Source: Chitinophagales bacterium (GTDB lineage Bacteria > Bacteroidota > Bacteroidia > Chitinophagales > Chitinophagaceae). From it: DNA of 64,000 nucleotides. The notes under the pieces were generated by a model. That model did not search any database. It was not told where the DNA came from and saw only the letters and a list, made by a program, of their open reading frames with translations. Positions 17,715 to 27,492 of this stretch are shown here, piece after piece (position 1 is the stretch's first letter; each line of letters begins with the position of its first letter). The stretch covers positions 124,001-188,000 of the forward strand of contig JAFLBN010000007.1 in NCBI GenBank assembly GCA_017303395.1, in the 5' to 3' direction. The translations under genes were made by a program, and so were the position numbers.

Positions 17715-17770
17715 TTAACAACTTCATTTATCAATAATCGCCAGTTTTCAAAAGTGTTATATTTTGAACG
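17715..17770 (+). repeat. Truncated third copy of the dispersed repeat
   Basis: This stretch keeps TATCAATAATC, GCCAGTTTTC and TATTTTGAA in the same order and orientation as the first 56 bp of copies 1 and 2, with several substitutions and a one-base gap. The remaining 118 bp of the repeat are missing. Confidence 0.65.
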
Positions 17771-17930
17771 ATTTTTTTATTTTCCAAAGCTACTACTATT
17801 ATGATCATTCATAGGTATGTAATAGTAATGTGCATGCAAACTACAAGTGGCATTTAAATACAATATTTATGAAATAGCATAAACATGCTATTATGGGATA
17901 ATTTAATGCAGTAAAGAGTTTTTTCGGAAT

Positions 17931-18881
17931 TTAAGATTTATGTATAAAGGATATGTATGAATTGAATACAGAGTCGTTTTTCAGAAAGTCATTAAGCATA
18001 TTTACACCTTTTGTGTTCAGGTGGTTTACATTATAAAAAAGATCTGGATTAGTAATAATATAGTCTTTATTTGCATCAATAAACGGAATGCTCAAAGATT
18101 TACATATTTTTTCTGTACGGGAAAAAGTGTGCGTGTCATAGATGTTTTTATAAACAGGGGTCTGGATACAAATCAACTTAATGTTATGTAGTATGCATAG
18201 CTTATTTAAACTGTCGAGTGATTCAGTAATACTTTTTTCTTCAGCCTCTAGAAAATACTTCTTCTTGATTACATCAGTTATGGGGTGAGCAATAGTATCC
18301 CATGTTTCATCATGCCTTTCATAGCCATACGTAACCCAATTGCTGAAATTGTTGAGTAGTATTGCGTCAGTTGTATGTTTGTACTTGAACATAGCATACA
18401 TAGGAACATACCTTTCGAAAAAATTGAATCCAAAATAATCTACAATTGGTAGAGATTCTTTTGATGGTAAAAATGCATATCTGGCATAGTTGTCTTTATG
18501 TACCGGATTATCAGTTACAGGTTTTAAGTCGCCACTCATAAATGGGTCGAAACTTAGAATGGCGATTTTGGGTGGAGTGTTATTTGATAAATATGCATTC
18601 AAACGTACTATTGCCATCATTATTTCACTATGCCCGTCTACACTAATATTCACACTTTTGAGATGATATGTGGTATCAAAGAAAGCAGGATTAAAGTGAG
18701 CCCAGCAACGTGAACTTCCTAAGAAAACCATGTCTGCGTTTATGCCTGATGTAAGTTCAATATTATCATGCCCATTTACAGTTTTGCCTTTAATTCTTAA
18801 AGAAATAATAGTTTGTAGTGCTGTAGCTAACAGCAACGCAGATAGTAGAAAGAGCAGCAGTTTTTTTATGAACGAAGACAT
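17931..18881 (-). CDS. SGNH-like/AlgJ-DltD-type partner of MBOAT acyltransferase
   Basis: This 316-residue protein has one N-terminal membrane helix (about 6-26) and an extracytoplasmic domain. That domain begins with a GSSR motif (MVFLGSSRCWAHFNP), where the Ser is the expected nucleophile of an SGNH hydrolase fold. It ends with a D/N..H pair (PDLFYNVNHLNTKG) at the position of the catalytic Asp and His. Such proteins act with MBOAT enzymes to place acyl groups on exported polysaccharides. Its start lies three bases past the end of the MBOAT gene, so the two are one operon. The specific polymer is unknown. Confidence 0.75.
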   Translation of the reverse strand: MSSFIKKLLLFLLSALLLATALQTIISLRIKGKTVNGHDNIELTSGINADMVFLGSSRCWAHFNPAFFDTTYHLKSVNISVDGHSEIMMAIVRLNAYLSNNTPPKIAILSFDPFMSGDLKPVTDNPVHKDNYARYAFLPSKESLPIVDYFGFNFFERYVPMYAMFKYKHTTDAILLNNFSNWVTYGYERHDETWDTIAHPITDVIKKKYFLEAEEKSITESLDSLNKLCILHNIKLICIQTPVYKNIYDTHTFSRTEKICKSLSIPFIDANKDYIITNPDLFYNVNHLNTKGVNMLNDFLKNDSVFNSYISFIHKS

Positions 18882-18884
18882 GAT

Positions 18885-20336
18885 TTAAAACTGAAAGTAA
18901 ATAAATTGTTGAGGGTCAGTAGTTATGGCGTAGTAATATATCACTAACACTAATAACAAATAGAATGACCAACGCAGCGTTTGGTTCCATTTATGTCCAA
19001 ATGTCTGAAGACCGAAAGATTGCTCTCTTTGACGCCATTCTATAATGATAAAACACAATAAAAAAAGAAAAAAAGGTTTTGCTAAACCTATGCCAGGGAA
19101 ATAGGGGACTTTAAAAAGCGATTTTTTAAAGATGTTTTTAATGTATTCAATTGCGTGATGAACATCTTTGGCTCTGAAAAATATCCAAGCAAATACAGTA
19201 AGGCTAAAGGTTAATATCATTGCAAAAAACTCTTTTACATTTGGTAGTATTTTCCCTTGCGCAACAATATTGAGGTTGGCTCTGTTGGTCTGCAGAATAA
19301 TTGATGGCATTATAAAAACGGCATTTAATAATCCCCAAATTATGAAGGTCCAATTAGCTCCGTGCCAAAATCCACTTACGATAAATATTATAAAAGTGTT
19401 TCGTACTCTTGCCCATTTTCCTCCTTTACTACCTCCAAGTGGTATATAGAGGTAGTCTCGAAACCATGTTGATAATGAAATATGCCATCGTCTCCAAAAC
19501 TCAGCAATATCTCTTGAAAAATACGGGTTCGCAAAGTTTCTTAATAGTTCTATCCCTAATAGCCTGGAGGTGCCTAACGCAATATCAGAGTATCCCGAGA
19601 AATCGCCATAAATTTGAAAAGCAAAAAATACTGCACCCAACACAAGTGTGCTGCCTGAATAATCTGTTGGGTTATTAAATATCTGATTGGCAAACACAGC
19701 ACATTGGTCTGCGATCACAATTTTTTTGAATAAGCCCCAAAGAATTTGCCTTAGACCGTCTATTGCTCTCGAATAGTTGAATGTACGGTCTTGCTTTATT
19801 TGTGGTAAAAGGTGAGTAGCTCGCTCAATAGGCCCAGCTACCAGCAGTGGAAAATAGCTAACGAATAGAGAGTAGTCTATGAATTTCTTTTCTGCCTTTA
19901 TTCTGTTATGATAAATGTCTATTACATAAGATAGTCCATGAAATGTATAGAATGATATGCCTACTGGTAGAATAATATTTAAAGTAAATGGGTTTACTTT
20001 GAATCCAAAATGAGCAACTAAATCTCTGAAAGATTCTGCAAAGAAATTGTAATACTTAAAAAAACCTAGAAAGCTAAGGTTAATAATTATACTCAGAGCA
20101 AACCAAAATTTCTTTACATGTTGATTCCTGGCATCAGACATTTTGATGCCGGTGTAAAAATCGAGTAGTGTAGAAAACACCAGAAGAAAAAGAAAACGCC
20201 AATCCCAGCAACCATAAAAGAAATAACTGGCAGATAGCAGTAAAATATTTTGTTGTTGTCTTGACTTAAATACAAACCAATAAAGAAAGAATACAATTGG
20301 TAAAAATATTGCAAACCCAAGCGAGTTGAAAAGCAT
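18885..20336 (-). CDS. MBOAT-family O-acyltransferase (AlgI/DltB-like)
   Basis: This 483-residue polytopic membrane enzyme has the AlgI signatures GISFYTFHGLSYVIDIYH, LPVGI, VAGPIERATHLLPQ, AEFWRRWHISLSTWFRDYLY, IPLGGSKGG and SGFWHGANWTFIIWG. The last contains the conserved catalytic His. About ten to eleven membrane helices are present and the length is typical. It moves acyl groups, usually acetyl, across the membrane for attachment to a cell-surface glycan. The SGNH-like protein encoded immediately downstream would complete the transfer. The AlgI signatures match closely throughout, so the family call is firm. Confidence 0.92.
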   Translation of the reverse strand: MLFNSLGFAIFLPIVFFLYWFVFKSRQQQNILLLSASYFFYGCWDWRFLFLLVFSTLLDFYTGIKMSDARNQHVKKFWFALSIIINLSFLGFFKYYNFFAESFRDLVAHFGFKVNPFTLNIILPVGISFYTFHGLSYVIDIYHNRIKAEKKFIDYSLFVSYFPLLVAGPIERATHLLPQIKQDRTFNYSRAIDGLRQILWGLFKKIVIADQCAVFANQIFNNPTDYSGSTLVLGAVFFAFQIYGDFSGYSDIALGTSRLLGIELLRNFANPYFSRDIAEFWRRWHISLSTWFRDYLYIPLGGSKGGKWARVRNTFIIFIVSGFWHGANWTFIIWGLLNAVFIMPSIILQTNRANLNIVAQGKILPNVKEFFAMILTFSLTVFAWIFFRAKDVHHAIEYIKNIFKKSLFKVPYFPGIGLAKPFFLFLLCFIIIEWRQREQSFGLQTFGHKWNQTLRWSFYLLLVLVIYYYAITTDPQQFIYFQF

Positions 20337-20536
20337 GAAGTATAGTTACATAATTATAAAGAAACATACTAATGCCTTGTTGTTATTGTATTCTGAAGCC
20401 TTAGTATAATTACTGTGTAAATATAAGAATCTTAATATACTTTCAGTTTTGCACACTTGTAAAGTATATGTGTCATGTTTTGAGTAATAGGATTTTGATG
20501 TGTTAGTTGCACTGATTGAATAGAGTTCAAATTTTA

Positions 20537-20571
20537 AACCCCTGAGAATCATAATATAATACTCAGGGGTT
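20537..20571 (-). terminator. Terminator of purEK
   Basis: AACCCCTGAG (20537-20546) pairs exactly with CTCAGGGGTT (20562-20571). Read on the minus strand it follows the purE stop and is followed by a TTTAAAATTT run. Confidence 0.75.
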
Positions 20572-20594
20572 GATACTAATCAGATTTATTAGAG

Positions 20595-21092
20595 TTACTT
20601 CCTCTTTTTCAGCTCTTCGTTCTGCTTCTGCACTTTCAGGTTATTTTCTTTCTTAGTGTTGGCGAGCATTTTCTTTAATCTTGCATCGCTTATAGCCAAC
20701 ATTTCTACAGCAAGCATACCCGCATTGTGTGCGCCATTTACAGCAACGGTAGCTACGGGGATATCATTTGGCATTTGTGCTATCGATAGCAGAGAGTCCC
20801 AGCCATCCAATGAGTTGGAAGATTTAATAGGCACACCAATGACAGGAACTGTTGTAAGTGCTGCAACCATACCCGGTAGGTGAGCAGCGCCGCCTGCACC
20901 CGCTATTATTACTTTGATGTTTTTCTTATCAGCCTCAGATGCATATTGGTACATCCATTCAGGGCTGCGATGGGCAGAGACTACCATAAATTCGTAGTCT
21001 ACCTTGTATTGCTGTAATACGTTTACTGCTTTTTCCATAATGTCAGCATCAGATATGCTGCCCATTATAACGGCTACTTTATTCTTGGCCAT
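20595..21092 (-). CDS. purE: N5-carboxyaminoimidazole ribonucleotide mutase
   Basis: This 165-residue class I PurE has [14 protein letters not shown] at the phosphate site, [15 protein letters not shown] and [13 protein letters not shown], all matching the octameric mutase, and continues to [23 protein letters not shown] as expected. It converts N5-CAIR to CAIR in purine synthesis and works with PurK, whose gene overlaps its start by 14 bases. A Lys-rich tail of about 15 residues at the C-terminus exceeds the usual length but is common in Bacteroidota. Confidence 0.96.
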   Translation of the reverse strand: MAKNKVAVIMGSISDADIMEKAVNVLQQYKVDYEFMVVSAHRSPEWMYQYASEADKKNIKVIIAGAGGAAHLPGMVAALTTVPVIGVPIKSSNSLDGWDSLLSIAQMPNDIPVATVAVNGAHNAGMLAVEMLAISDARLKKMLANTKKENNLKVQKQNEELKKRK

Positions 21093-22215
21093 ATGACTCT
21101 TTTAGTATGTTGCGGATTGTTGTTGCGTTGGTAAGTGCTTTTTCTACTGTGTCTTCAGATATGGTAATGTGCCCCATTTTTCTACCCGGTTTTCCTTCAC
21201 CTTTTCCATACCAGTGAACATGTGCACCTGATATGCGAAGTATTGACTGCATAGCATCATTGATACTCTTCTTTTTATCGGCAGCAGGCTCAAAAAGATT
21301 AATCATTACACTGCTGCTTTTTAGCTTTGTATCTCCCAATGGCATACCTGTTATAATGCGTAGTAGTTGCTCGTACTGAGAAGTAATACATGTCTCTATG
21401 GTATGGTGACCGCTGTTGTGCGGCCGTGGTGCCAGTTCGTTTACCAATAGCTTGTCTTCTTTTGTCAGGAACATCTCTACTGCAAGTATACCCACCATAT
21501 TCATGGCTTCTATCGTTTTAACAGCAAGGTCGAACGCTTTGGTTATCTTTTCTTCTGTCATATTTGCAGGACACAGCTGATAGTCTAACACCTGTTGGTT
21601 ATTGAAAACCATAAGAACAGGGTCGTAACATATCACTTCACCTGCTTCGTTTCGGCATACGATTACAGATATTTCATGCTTTATATCTATCAGTTCTTCA
21701 AGAATGCAAGGTTCGTCAAATGCATTTTCTATATCAGCAGGGGTATATAACATCATTACGCCCTTGCCATCATAGCCATTTTTACATTTTTTAAGACAAG
21801 CAGGCAGCATTTCCAGGTGCTGTGCCAATTCTGCTTTATTATTTATCTGTATCAAACGAGGCACTGCAATGCCTTTGTCTTCCAAATATTTCTTCTGCGT
21901 GTATTTGTCCTGAATAATCTCGATAACGTCTGCAGACGGGTACACTTTAACACCTGCTTTTGCAAGTTCTCTTAATGCCTGCGTGTTGACAGCTTCCATT
22001 TCTATGGTAATGATATCGAGCTTACTGCCGAATGACATTACGTCATTGTAGTTCATAGGGTCGCCCACAACAAAAGAGCCTGAATATCTGGAGCATGGGG
22101 CATTGGGGTCTTTGTCCAATACTGCAATATTCAGCCCATAATCTACTGCATGCCTCATAAGCATAGCTCCAAGCTGACCGCCCCCTAATACTCCGATTTT
22201 CAGTTTATCTACCAT
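21079..22215 (-). CDS. purK: N5-carboxyaminoimidazole ribonucleotide synthase
   Basis: This 378-residue ATP-grasp enzyme begins with [16 protein letters not shown]. It has the expected ATP-grasp loop ([15 protein letters not shown]), [14 protein letters not shown], and [19 protein letters not shown] followed by TSQYEQ, all of which are PurK hallmarks. It makes N5-CAIR from AIR, bicarbonate and ATP. It heads the purKE operon. A TATATTTG -7 box lies about 20 bp upstream on the minus strand (22230-22237), without a clear -33 partner. Confidence 0.96.
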   Translation of the reverse strand: MVDKLKIGVLGGGQLGAMLMRHAVDYGLNIAVLDKDPNAPCSRYSGSFVVGDPMNYNDVMSFGSKLDIITIEMEAVNTQALRELAKAGVKVYPSADVIEIIQDKYTQKKYLEDKGIAVPRLIQINNKAELAQHLEMLPACLKKCKNGYDGKGVMMLYTPADIENAFDEPCILEELIDIKHEISVIVCRNEAGEVICYDPVLMVFNNQQVLDYQLCPANMTEEKITKAFDLAVKTIEAMNMVGILAVEMFLTKEDKLLVNELAPRPHNSGHHTIETCITSQYEQLLRIITGMPLGDTKLKSSSVMINLFEPAADKKKSINDAMQSILRISGAHVHWYGKGEGKPGRKMGHITISEDTVEKALTNATTIRNILKESYGQE

Positions 22216-22304
22216 ACCAATATTTTTCGCAAATATAATACTTAAATACAGCTATCTGTTTTGATAGTGATACTATACTTTATCGCAGTATTTATTTTGT
22301 TTAT

Positions 22305-22335
22305 ATTGATAACTACTTTACAAATGTTAACTTTG
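22305..22335 (+). promoter_or_regulatory. Bacteroidota-type promoter of the TetR gene
   Basis: ATTG (22305-22308), 19 bases, then TAACTTTG (22328-22335), an exact -7 consensus. It lies 22 bp before the ATG. Confidence 0.6.
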
Positions 22336-22357
22336 CTATCTCCCTTAATTCGGTAAT

Positions 22358-23047
22358 ATGGAACTACAGTTGCAGATAAAAATGAATCCTAATCTCTTTG
22401 TCAGAGACCCTGAAACCTCAGAACTGGGAAAGAATATCATTAAGCATGGTATATTGATGATTCATGAAATCGGCTTCGAAGATTTTACATTCAAAAAGCT
22501 TGCACAGAAGATAGGTACAACTGAGGCTAGTATTTACCGCTATTTTGAGAATAAGCATCGTCTGCTAACATATATCACTACTTGGTTCTGGACATGGATG
22601 GAATACCAATTGATATTTCATACCAATAACCTGAAGGATAGCAAACAGAAAATTAACACGATAATTAATTTATTAACCTTTCAGGAGAAAGACCAGTTCT
22701 TTTTAGAACACATCAATAAAGATATACTGCACCATATTGTAATTGCAGAAGGTAATAAGTCTTACCTGACAAAGCATGTGACAGAAGATAACAAGTCTAT
22801 GCTGTTCAAGCCATACAAAGACTTATGCCATCGTATAGCCGAAATATTTCTTGAGTACAAACCTGGTTTTCAGTTCCCGCACTCACTGGCAAGTACACTG
22901 ATAGAAACAGCGCATCATCAGATGTATTTTAAAGACAATCTACCACGCCTTACAGATTTTGGCCTTGCTAAAGATGTAGTACTGCTGACCAAGTACCTGA
23001 ATCACATAGTATATAGTGCGCTAGACACTGTGGTAAAGAAGAAATAA
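22358..23047 (+). CDS. TetR-family transcriptional regulator
   Basis: This 229-residue regulator has a TetR helix-turn-helix within residues of about 20-70 (HGILMIHEIGFEDFTFKKLA then GTTEASIYRYFENKHRLL). An all-helical ligand domain follows, as usual for the family. It ends base-to-base with the convergent TolC gene of the ABC export operon, which it may regulate. The ligand is unknown. Confidence 0.88.
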   Translation: MELQLQIKMNPNLFVRDPETSELGKNIIKHGILMIHEIGFEDFTFKKLAQKIGTTEASIYRYFENKHRLLTYITTWFWTWMEYQLIFHTNNLKDSKQKINTIINLLTFQEKDQFFLEHINKDILHHIVIAEGNKSYLTKHVTEDNKSMLFKPYKDLCHRIAEIFLEYKPGFQFPHSLASTLIETAHHQMYFKDNLPRLTDFGLAKDVVLLTKYLNHIVYSALDTVVKKK

Positions 23048-24445
23048 CTAACCAAGTTGGCCTGCCGCCCACAGTAAGCCTATGTAAGATTTTTGGAGTT
23101 TCATCTTCAACTCAAGTAGTTTGAGCGATGCCTCCAGTAGTTTGTTTTCTCTGGAGTTGAGTATGAACAAAGAGCTTTCTCCGTTATTGAAACGAAACTG
23201 CTCGCCAAAGAAAAGCTTTTGATTGTTTTTATATACTTCGGTATATATCTCTATTTGTTTTTGGATAGCCAATACCTCGTTGTAGTAGCTACGTACCTTA
23301 TTTTCAATTTGCAGTAGTTGATTGGTTTGTTCCAGTTCGGTCTCTGCTACTTTCAGTTTCGCCATTCTGAACCCACCTATCGCATCTCTGTAAAACAGTG
23401 GTATGTTCAGTGTTGCACCCAATTTATGATTGTTCTCCAGAAAGCTTTGGCTGAGTGTAAAGTCTGTGTTATAGCCTTTGCTCAACATGTTAGCACTCAC
23501 AGATAGTTTAGGTATGAAATACTGTTGTTTCAATTTTCTATCAACCTTCAGGATGTCGATTTTTGATGCCAGTACTTCTATTTTAGGATGCTTATCTACG
23601 AGTGTCAGCAGATTATTCAGGGGTGGTGCAGCTATTTCCTGCATATCATTTGTGTCGGGCAGTATACGCTCGTTCCACAACACAGGGGTATTACCATCTG
23701 CCCACAAATAGTTGGATAGAGAAAGCCCTGCATTCGTATATGCTAATTTTGCCGCTTCTTGTTGCACATAAAAACCCTGTAGCTGTGCTAATGCTTCGGT
23801 TGTATCTATGGCAGGCCTGCTACCTTGTTGATATTCTGTTCTTGTAAAAGACAGGCGCGCTTCATTAACTGATATTACATCGCTGATGATTTTGTAGTTT
23901 CTGTACTCTCTTACCCAATTCCAATATGCACTAACGGCATCATACATCACGTCGTTTATTATCAGCCTTCTTTCGGCTTCAGATTGTTGCCTGAATAGCT
24001 TTGCCTGTTGTAGTATAGCTCTTCTGCTATCAAAAAATATACTGTTCGATGATAGCTTAACACCTACATAGCTTGTTTGCCCAAATGTAGATTCACTGGA
24101 AACCCTGTCACCTATTATTTCTTCCACACCTGCTTTTACATCTATACCATACCATGTAGGTACTGTAATCTGTGGATTGAAATAACTGTAGTATAGTTTG
24201 CCGTCAAATGTCTTTCTGTCAAAATCTGCTTCTGCAATAGGGTCAAATACACCTCTTGATTTCAACAGGTTCGACTTTGCTTTTTCAACACCAATATCTG
24301 CCTGCCTTACAACAGGGTGGTATGCCTTTACAATGCTTACAAATTCGTCCTTAGATAAATAACGGGTAGTATCTGAGGCATAGGATTGTATGCTACAGCC
24401 AATCAATAAAAACAGCAGAAGAATTTTACTTTTTAGCCTTGTCAT
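23048..24445 (-). CDS. TolC-family outer-membrane efflux protein
   Basis: The protein has 465 residues from the ATG at 24445, chosen because MTRLKSKILLLFLLIG is a standard signal peptide; an upstream ATG at 24523 would add 26 hydrophilic residues overlapping the HlyD gene. The long alternating helical pattern with two related halves (around YLSKDEFVSIVKAYHP, and around HPKIEVLASKIDIL) is typical of TolC. A terminal LLWAAGQLG closes it. It forms the outer-membrane duct for the ABC/HlyD pair encoded just upstream, whose last gene it overlaps by 20 bases. Confidence 0.88.
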   Translation of the reverse strand: MTRLKSKILLLFLLIGCSIQSYASDTTRYLSKDEFVSIVKAYHPVVRQADIGVEKAKSNLLKSRGVFDPIAEADFDRKTFDGKLYYSYFNPQITVPTWYGIDVKAGVEEIIGDRVSSESTFGQTSYVGVKLSSNSIFFDSRRAILQQAKLFRQQSEAERRLIINDVMYDAVSAYWNWVREYRNYKIISDVISVNEARLSFTRTEYQQGSRPAIDTTEALAQLQGFYVQQEAAKLAYTNAGLSLSNYLWADGNTPVLWNERILPDTNDMQEIAAPPLNNLLTLVDKHPKIEVLASKIDILKVDRKLKQQYFIPKLSVSANMLSKGYNTDFTLSQSFLENNHKLGATLNIPLFYRDAIGGFRMAKLKVAETELEQTNQLLQIENKVRSYYNEVLAIQKQIEIYTEVYKNNQKLFFGEQFRFNNGESSLFILNSRENKLLEASLKLLELKMKLQKSYIGLLWAAGQLG

Positions 24446-25733
24446 TCTCCTTGTTGTTTGATTTATAATAGTCTGGCGGGAAGCCGTTGATGTTTCGCCA
24501 CAGTTCATACCATATTGGTACATCTTTCAGCAAGGCTATGCCCTGTGCACCCGAACCCATACGCAGGTTTTTAGGCCAAGGCTTGTACGCAGCATTTTCA
24601 CTTACCAGAATTCTGAACATGCCATTGTTGCTTACAGAGCTTTCAACTGCTACAACCTTGCCGCTGAAAGTACCATATGATGCCTGTGGCCAGCCGCTGA
24701 ATACAATGGCAGGATATCCATCGAACAGGAAGCGCACCTCCTGACCTATTGACAATAATGGTAAATCGAGAGGACGAACAAATAATTCAACAGCATAGTC
24801 AATTTTATCAGGTACTATCTCTGCAATTTTCTCACCTTCCTTCAGTATTTCGTTGATACCTGATTTGTTTGCCTGTACTACCTGTCCGCTTTGTGGTGCT
24901 ATCAGGAAGTACATGCCATTACGTATTTTGTAGTTGGAAAACTGATTTTCGAGTTTCGCAACTTCAGCAGCGCCTGTTGCGGCATCACTTTGTGCAGATG
25001 CTCTATCTCCTTGTGCTTTGAACATCTTTTCGGCATACTCCTGTGTTACCTGATTCAGCTCAATCCTCGTATTCATCAATTTAACCTCTGCGCCTGTTTT
25101 CTTTGCGAGTGCAGATTGGTAGGATTGGTTGCGCTGCTCCAGTTGCACCAATGATGCCAGACCGCTGTCTCTCATTATACGTTGACGCCTGTATTGCTCT
25201 TCGGCTATTTTCATATCATTGGTAGCAGCAATGACATCCATACTGTCGCTAATTACTTTCATTGACAGTTGTTTCAGCTTCAGTTGCAATGCCTGTTGCA
25301 TAGCTCCCAACTGCGCATCTGTTGCCGATATTTTTGTATTGTAAAACTCTATGCTTGCTTTTTTTGCATCTATCTGCTCTTCTGTGCGTTTCAGTAGTTC
25401 AGGGTCCAGATAAGCATCTTTTACCTCGCCCAATTGTGCAATTGTATCACCCGTATTTACATAGTCACCTTCTTTTACGTACCATTTAATTATCCTGCCT
25501 GATATGATAGAGTTTAGCTCCTGAGGACGCTGCTCTTGTTTCAGGGTAGTTATATATCCTTTACTACGTATGTTCTGTGTCCATGGCAGAAACAGGATGA
25601 TAATAAGTGCAAACAGGATGATATAAAACCAATACTTTACCCTGCTTTGTTTGTCAGACCTGTAAACGGTGCTAAAAGCATTGAACCCTACATCAGGATT
25701 TTGCGATTCTAATGTGTCTTTTATCTCCTTCAT
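24426..25733 (-). CDS. HlyD-family membrane fusion protein
   Basis: This 435-residue periplasmic adaptor has a cytoplasmic N-terminus of about 35 residues, one membrane helix (about 34-52), and a lipoyl-like half (IISGRIIKWYVKEGDYVNTGDTIAQLGE). Long coiled-coil arms cover residues of about 110-240, followed by the second half (FLIAPQSGQVVQANKSGINEIL) and a beta-barrel. It links the inner-membrane ABC protein to the TolC-like duct. The start overlaps the ABC stop by one base, and the end overlaps the TolC gene. Confidence 0.92.
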   Translation of the reverse strand: MKEIKDTLESQNPDVGFNAFSTVYRSDKQSRVKYWFYIILFALIIILFLPWTQNIRSKGYITTLKQEQRPQELNSIISGRIIKWYVKEGDYVNTGDTIAQLGEVKDAYLDPELLKRTEEQIDAKKASIEFYNTKISATDAQLGAMQQALQLKLKQLSMKVISDSMDVIAATNDMKIAEEQYRRQRIMRDSGLASLVQLEQRNQSYQSALAKKTGAEVKLMNTRIELNQVTQEYAEKMFKAQGDRASAQSDAATGAAEVAKLENQFSNYKIRNGMYFLIAPQSGQVVQANKSGINEILKEGEKIAEIVPDKIDYAVELFVRPLDLPLLSIGQEVRFLFDGYPAIVFSGWPQASYGTFSGKVVAVESSVSNNGMFRILVSENAAYKPWPKNLRMGSGAQGIALLKDVPIWYELWRNINGFPPDYYKSNNKENDKAKK

Positions 25734-27403
25734 CAGTCTTTGTTTTGTACAGTTATCAGTCCGCCGTTTTCAATCACAAACAGTTGGTCGCACTGTGCTG
25801 CAAAATTATTATCTCTTGTTACTATTACAGCCGTTGTATCTTTAAGTTCGTTCAGAATGTAGTTCTGTATAGATGCTGCATACTCATCTTCAAGCCCCAT
25901 CCACGGCTCTTCCAGCAGCAGCAGCGATGGGTTGTTAATTAATGCCCTGCATAGCAGTATCTTTTTGATAACTCTGTACGAGAGGTGTTGGCCTAATGGC
26001 TGCAGTTCAGTTTCGTAGCCGTCTTTCAGTCCGTCGATGTACGATTTCAAACCTGTAATGCCTGCAATTTTATCAAGATGAGCATAGGATATAGAATTGT
26101 CTCCCAGGCATATATTTTCGTGCAATGTACCTTTAAATATCTCTTGTATGTTCAGCAATATCCCTACTCGCGCTCTCAGTGAATGCATGTTGTAGTTGTG
26201 AATGGATATTTCATTGATATTCAAAGTGCCTTCAAAGTCTTTATAGCTGCCACTTATTACTTTCAGCAGAGACGACTTACCTGAACTGTAAGGTCCTTGC
26301 AGACATATTTTTTCTCCAGCACCAATATTGAAGTTTATGTTCTTCAGTACCGGCGCGTCGTTTGAATAGCCAAAACTCAGATTTTGTGCTTTTATAGAAA
26401 ATGCACTGTGTCCTGTAAGCTCTAAATTGCCGTTTTTCTCCAATGGCTTTTCGGTAACCTTTGTTATTTTTTCTACAGAGGTAAGCACGTCATACACATT
26501 GTCAAGGTTCACAATCAGTTTTTCTACAGAATCAATAATCATAATGATTACTATTTCCGCAGCAATGAACTGACCTATATTCAGTTGCTGATTTACCAAC
26601 AGGAATGCACCTACTATTAGCATTGCCGCGGTAACCAATACTTTAAATACAATCAACGTCCAATATTGGAATAAGAGGATGTTGAAGTGAGAAGTACGGG
26701 ATTTCAGATAGTTAGTTACATAGTTATCGGCTTTTGTTATGGGTAGTTGTGTATCTCTGCTGAATTTATAGGTTCTTACTACCCTGGACATTTCCTGCAG
26801 GTGAGCAGCTACCTGATATTTATAATCACTTTCCTGCACACTGGTTTGCAAGCCCCTGTTGCCTGTTATTCTCAAAATCATGTATACTATGAACAGGAGT
26901 AGAATACCAAAGAAGATGAACACCGGGTGGTAGAAAGACAGTAGTATGAGCCCGAAAAGTATCTGTATAGTGGCCGCAGGTACATCCAGCAAAAGCTTGG
27001 CAATACCTTTTTGCAATGTAACTGTATCAAAGAAACGATTGGTAAGTTCCGGCAGATAATAATCGTCTACATCGTTCAGGTTTAGTTTAGGGATATTATT
27101 AGCATACTGAAAAGAATAGCGTACGAATAGTTGTTGCTGAATTTTTTCAATAATCTTCATTTGGTTTACCTTCAATAGGCCACCGGCAAGTACACCAGCA
27201 ATAACTACAATTATCAGTATCACCATAGAGGTAGATATAGCACCTCCCAGTACAAAGCTGATAATGGATTGAATACCTAATGGCAAAGAGAGCTGTATAA
27301 TACCTGCAAGAATCGCATAGATATATATGGCATATATCTCTGCTCTTTCAAACTTCAACAGGTTCAGAAATTTGACTATAGTATTGGGCGACTTCTTTTG
27401 CAT
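25733..27403 (-). CDS. ABC exporter with degenerate ATPase motifs
   Basis: This 556-residue protein joins a six-helix ABC exporter membrane domain (about 20-300) to an ATP-binding domain. The Walker A loop is intact (GPYSSGKSSLL). Other motifs are altered: the LSGGQ signature reads LSYRV, Walker B reads LLLLEEPW with Glu where Asp is usual, and the H-loop His is replaced (VIVTRDNNF). It lacks a C39 peptidase domain. The sequence is otherwise full length and in a tight operon with HlyD and TolC, so it is not simply a pseudogene. It may work slowly, act as a regulated channel, or pair with an intact partner. Confidence 0.85.
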   Translation of the reverse strand: MQKKSPNTIVKFLNLLKFERAEIYAIYIYAILAGIIQLSLPLGIQSIISFVLGGAISTSMVILIIVVIAGVLAGGLLKVNQMKIIEKIQQQLFVRYSFQYANNIPKLNLNDVDDYYLPELTNRFFDTVTLQKGIAKLLLDVPAATIQILFGLILLSFYHPVFIFFGILLLFIVYMILRITGNRGLQTSVQESDYKYQVAAHLQEMSRVVRTYKFSRDTQLPITKADNYVTNYLKSRTSHFNILLFQYWTLIVFKVLVTAAMLIVGAFLLVNQQLNIGQFIAAEIVIIMIIDSVEKLIVNLDNVYDVLTSVEKITKVTEKPLEKNGNLELTGHSAFSIKAQNLSFGYSNDAPVLKNINFNIGAGEKICLQGPYSSGKSSLLKVISGSYKDFEGTLNINEISIHNYNMHSLRARVGILLNIQEIFKGTLHENICLGDNSISYAHLDKIAGITGLKSYIDGLKDGYETELQPLGQHLSYRVIKKILLCRALINNPSLLLLEEPWMGLEDEYAASIQNYILNELKDTTAVIVTRDNNFAAQCDQLFVIENGGLITVQNKD

Positions 27404-27492
27404 TGGTTCGTTTGTTGTGCAAACATAAGGTGTAAATTGTTAAATGATAGTAAAACTATCATAAAACATGATTATGCTATCATTTGTTAATG

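Larger units (their letters stand above)
17453..17930. other. Gene-free stretch with decayed repeat copy
   Basis: No gene is recognisable. A hairpin and the truncated third repeat copy lie at 17676-17770. The remainder is AT-rich. Confidence 0.55.
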
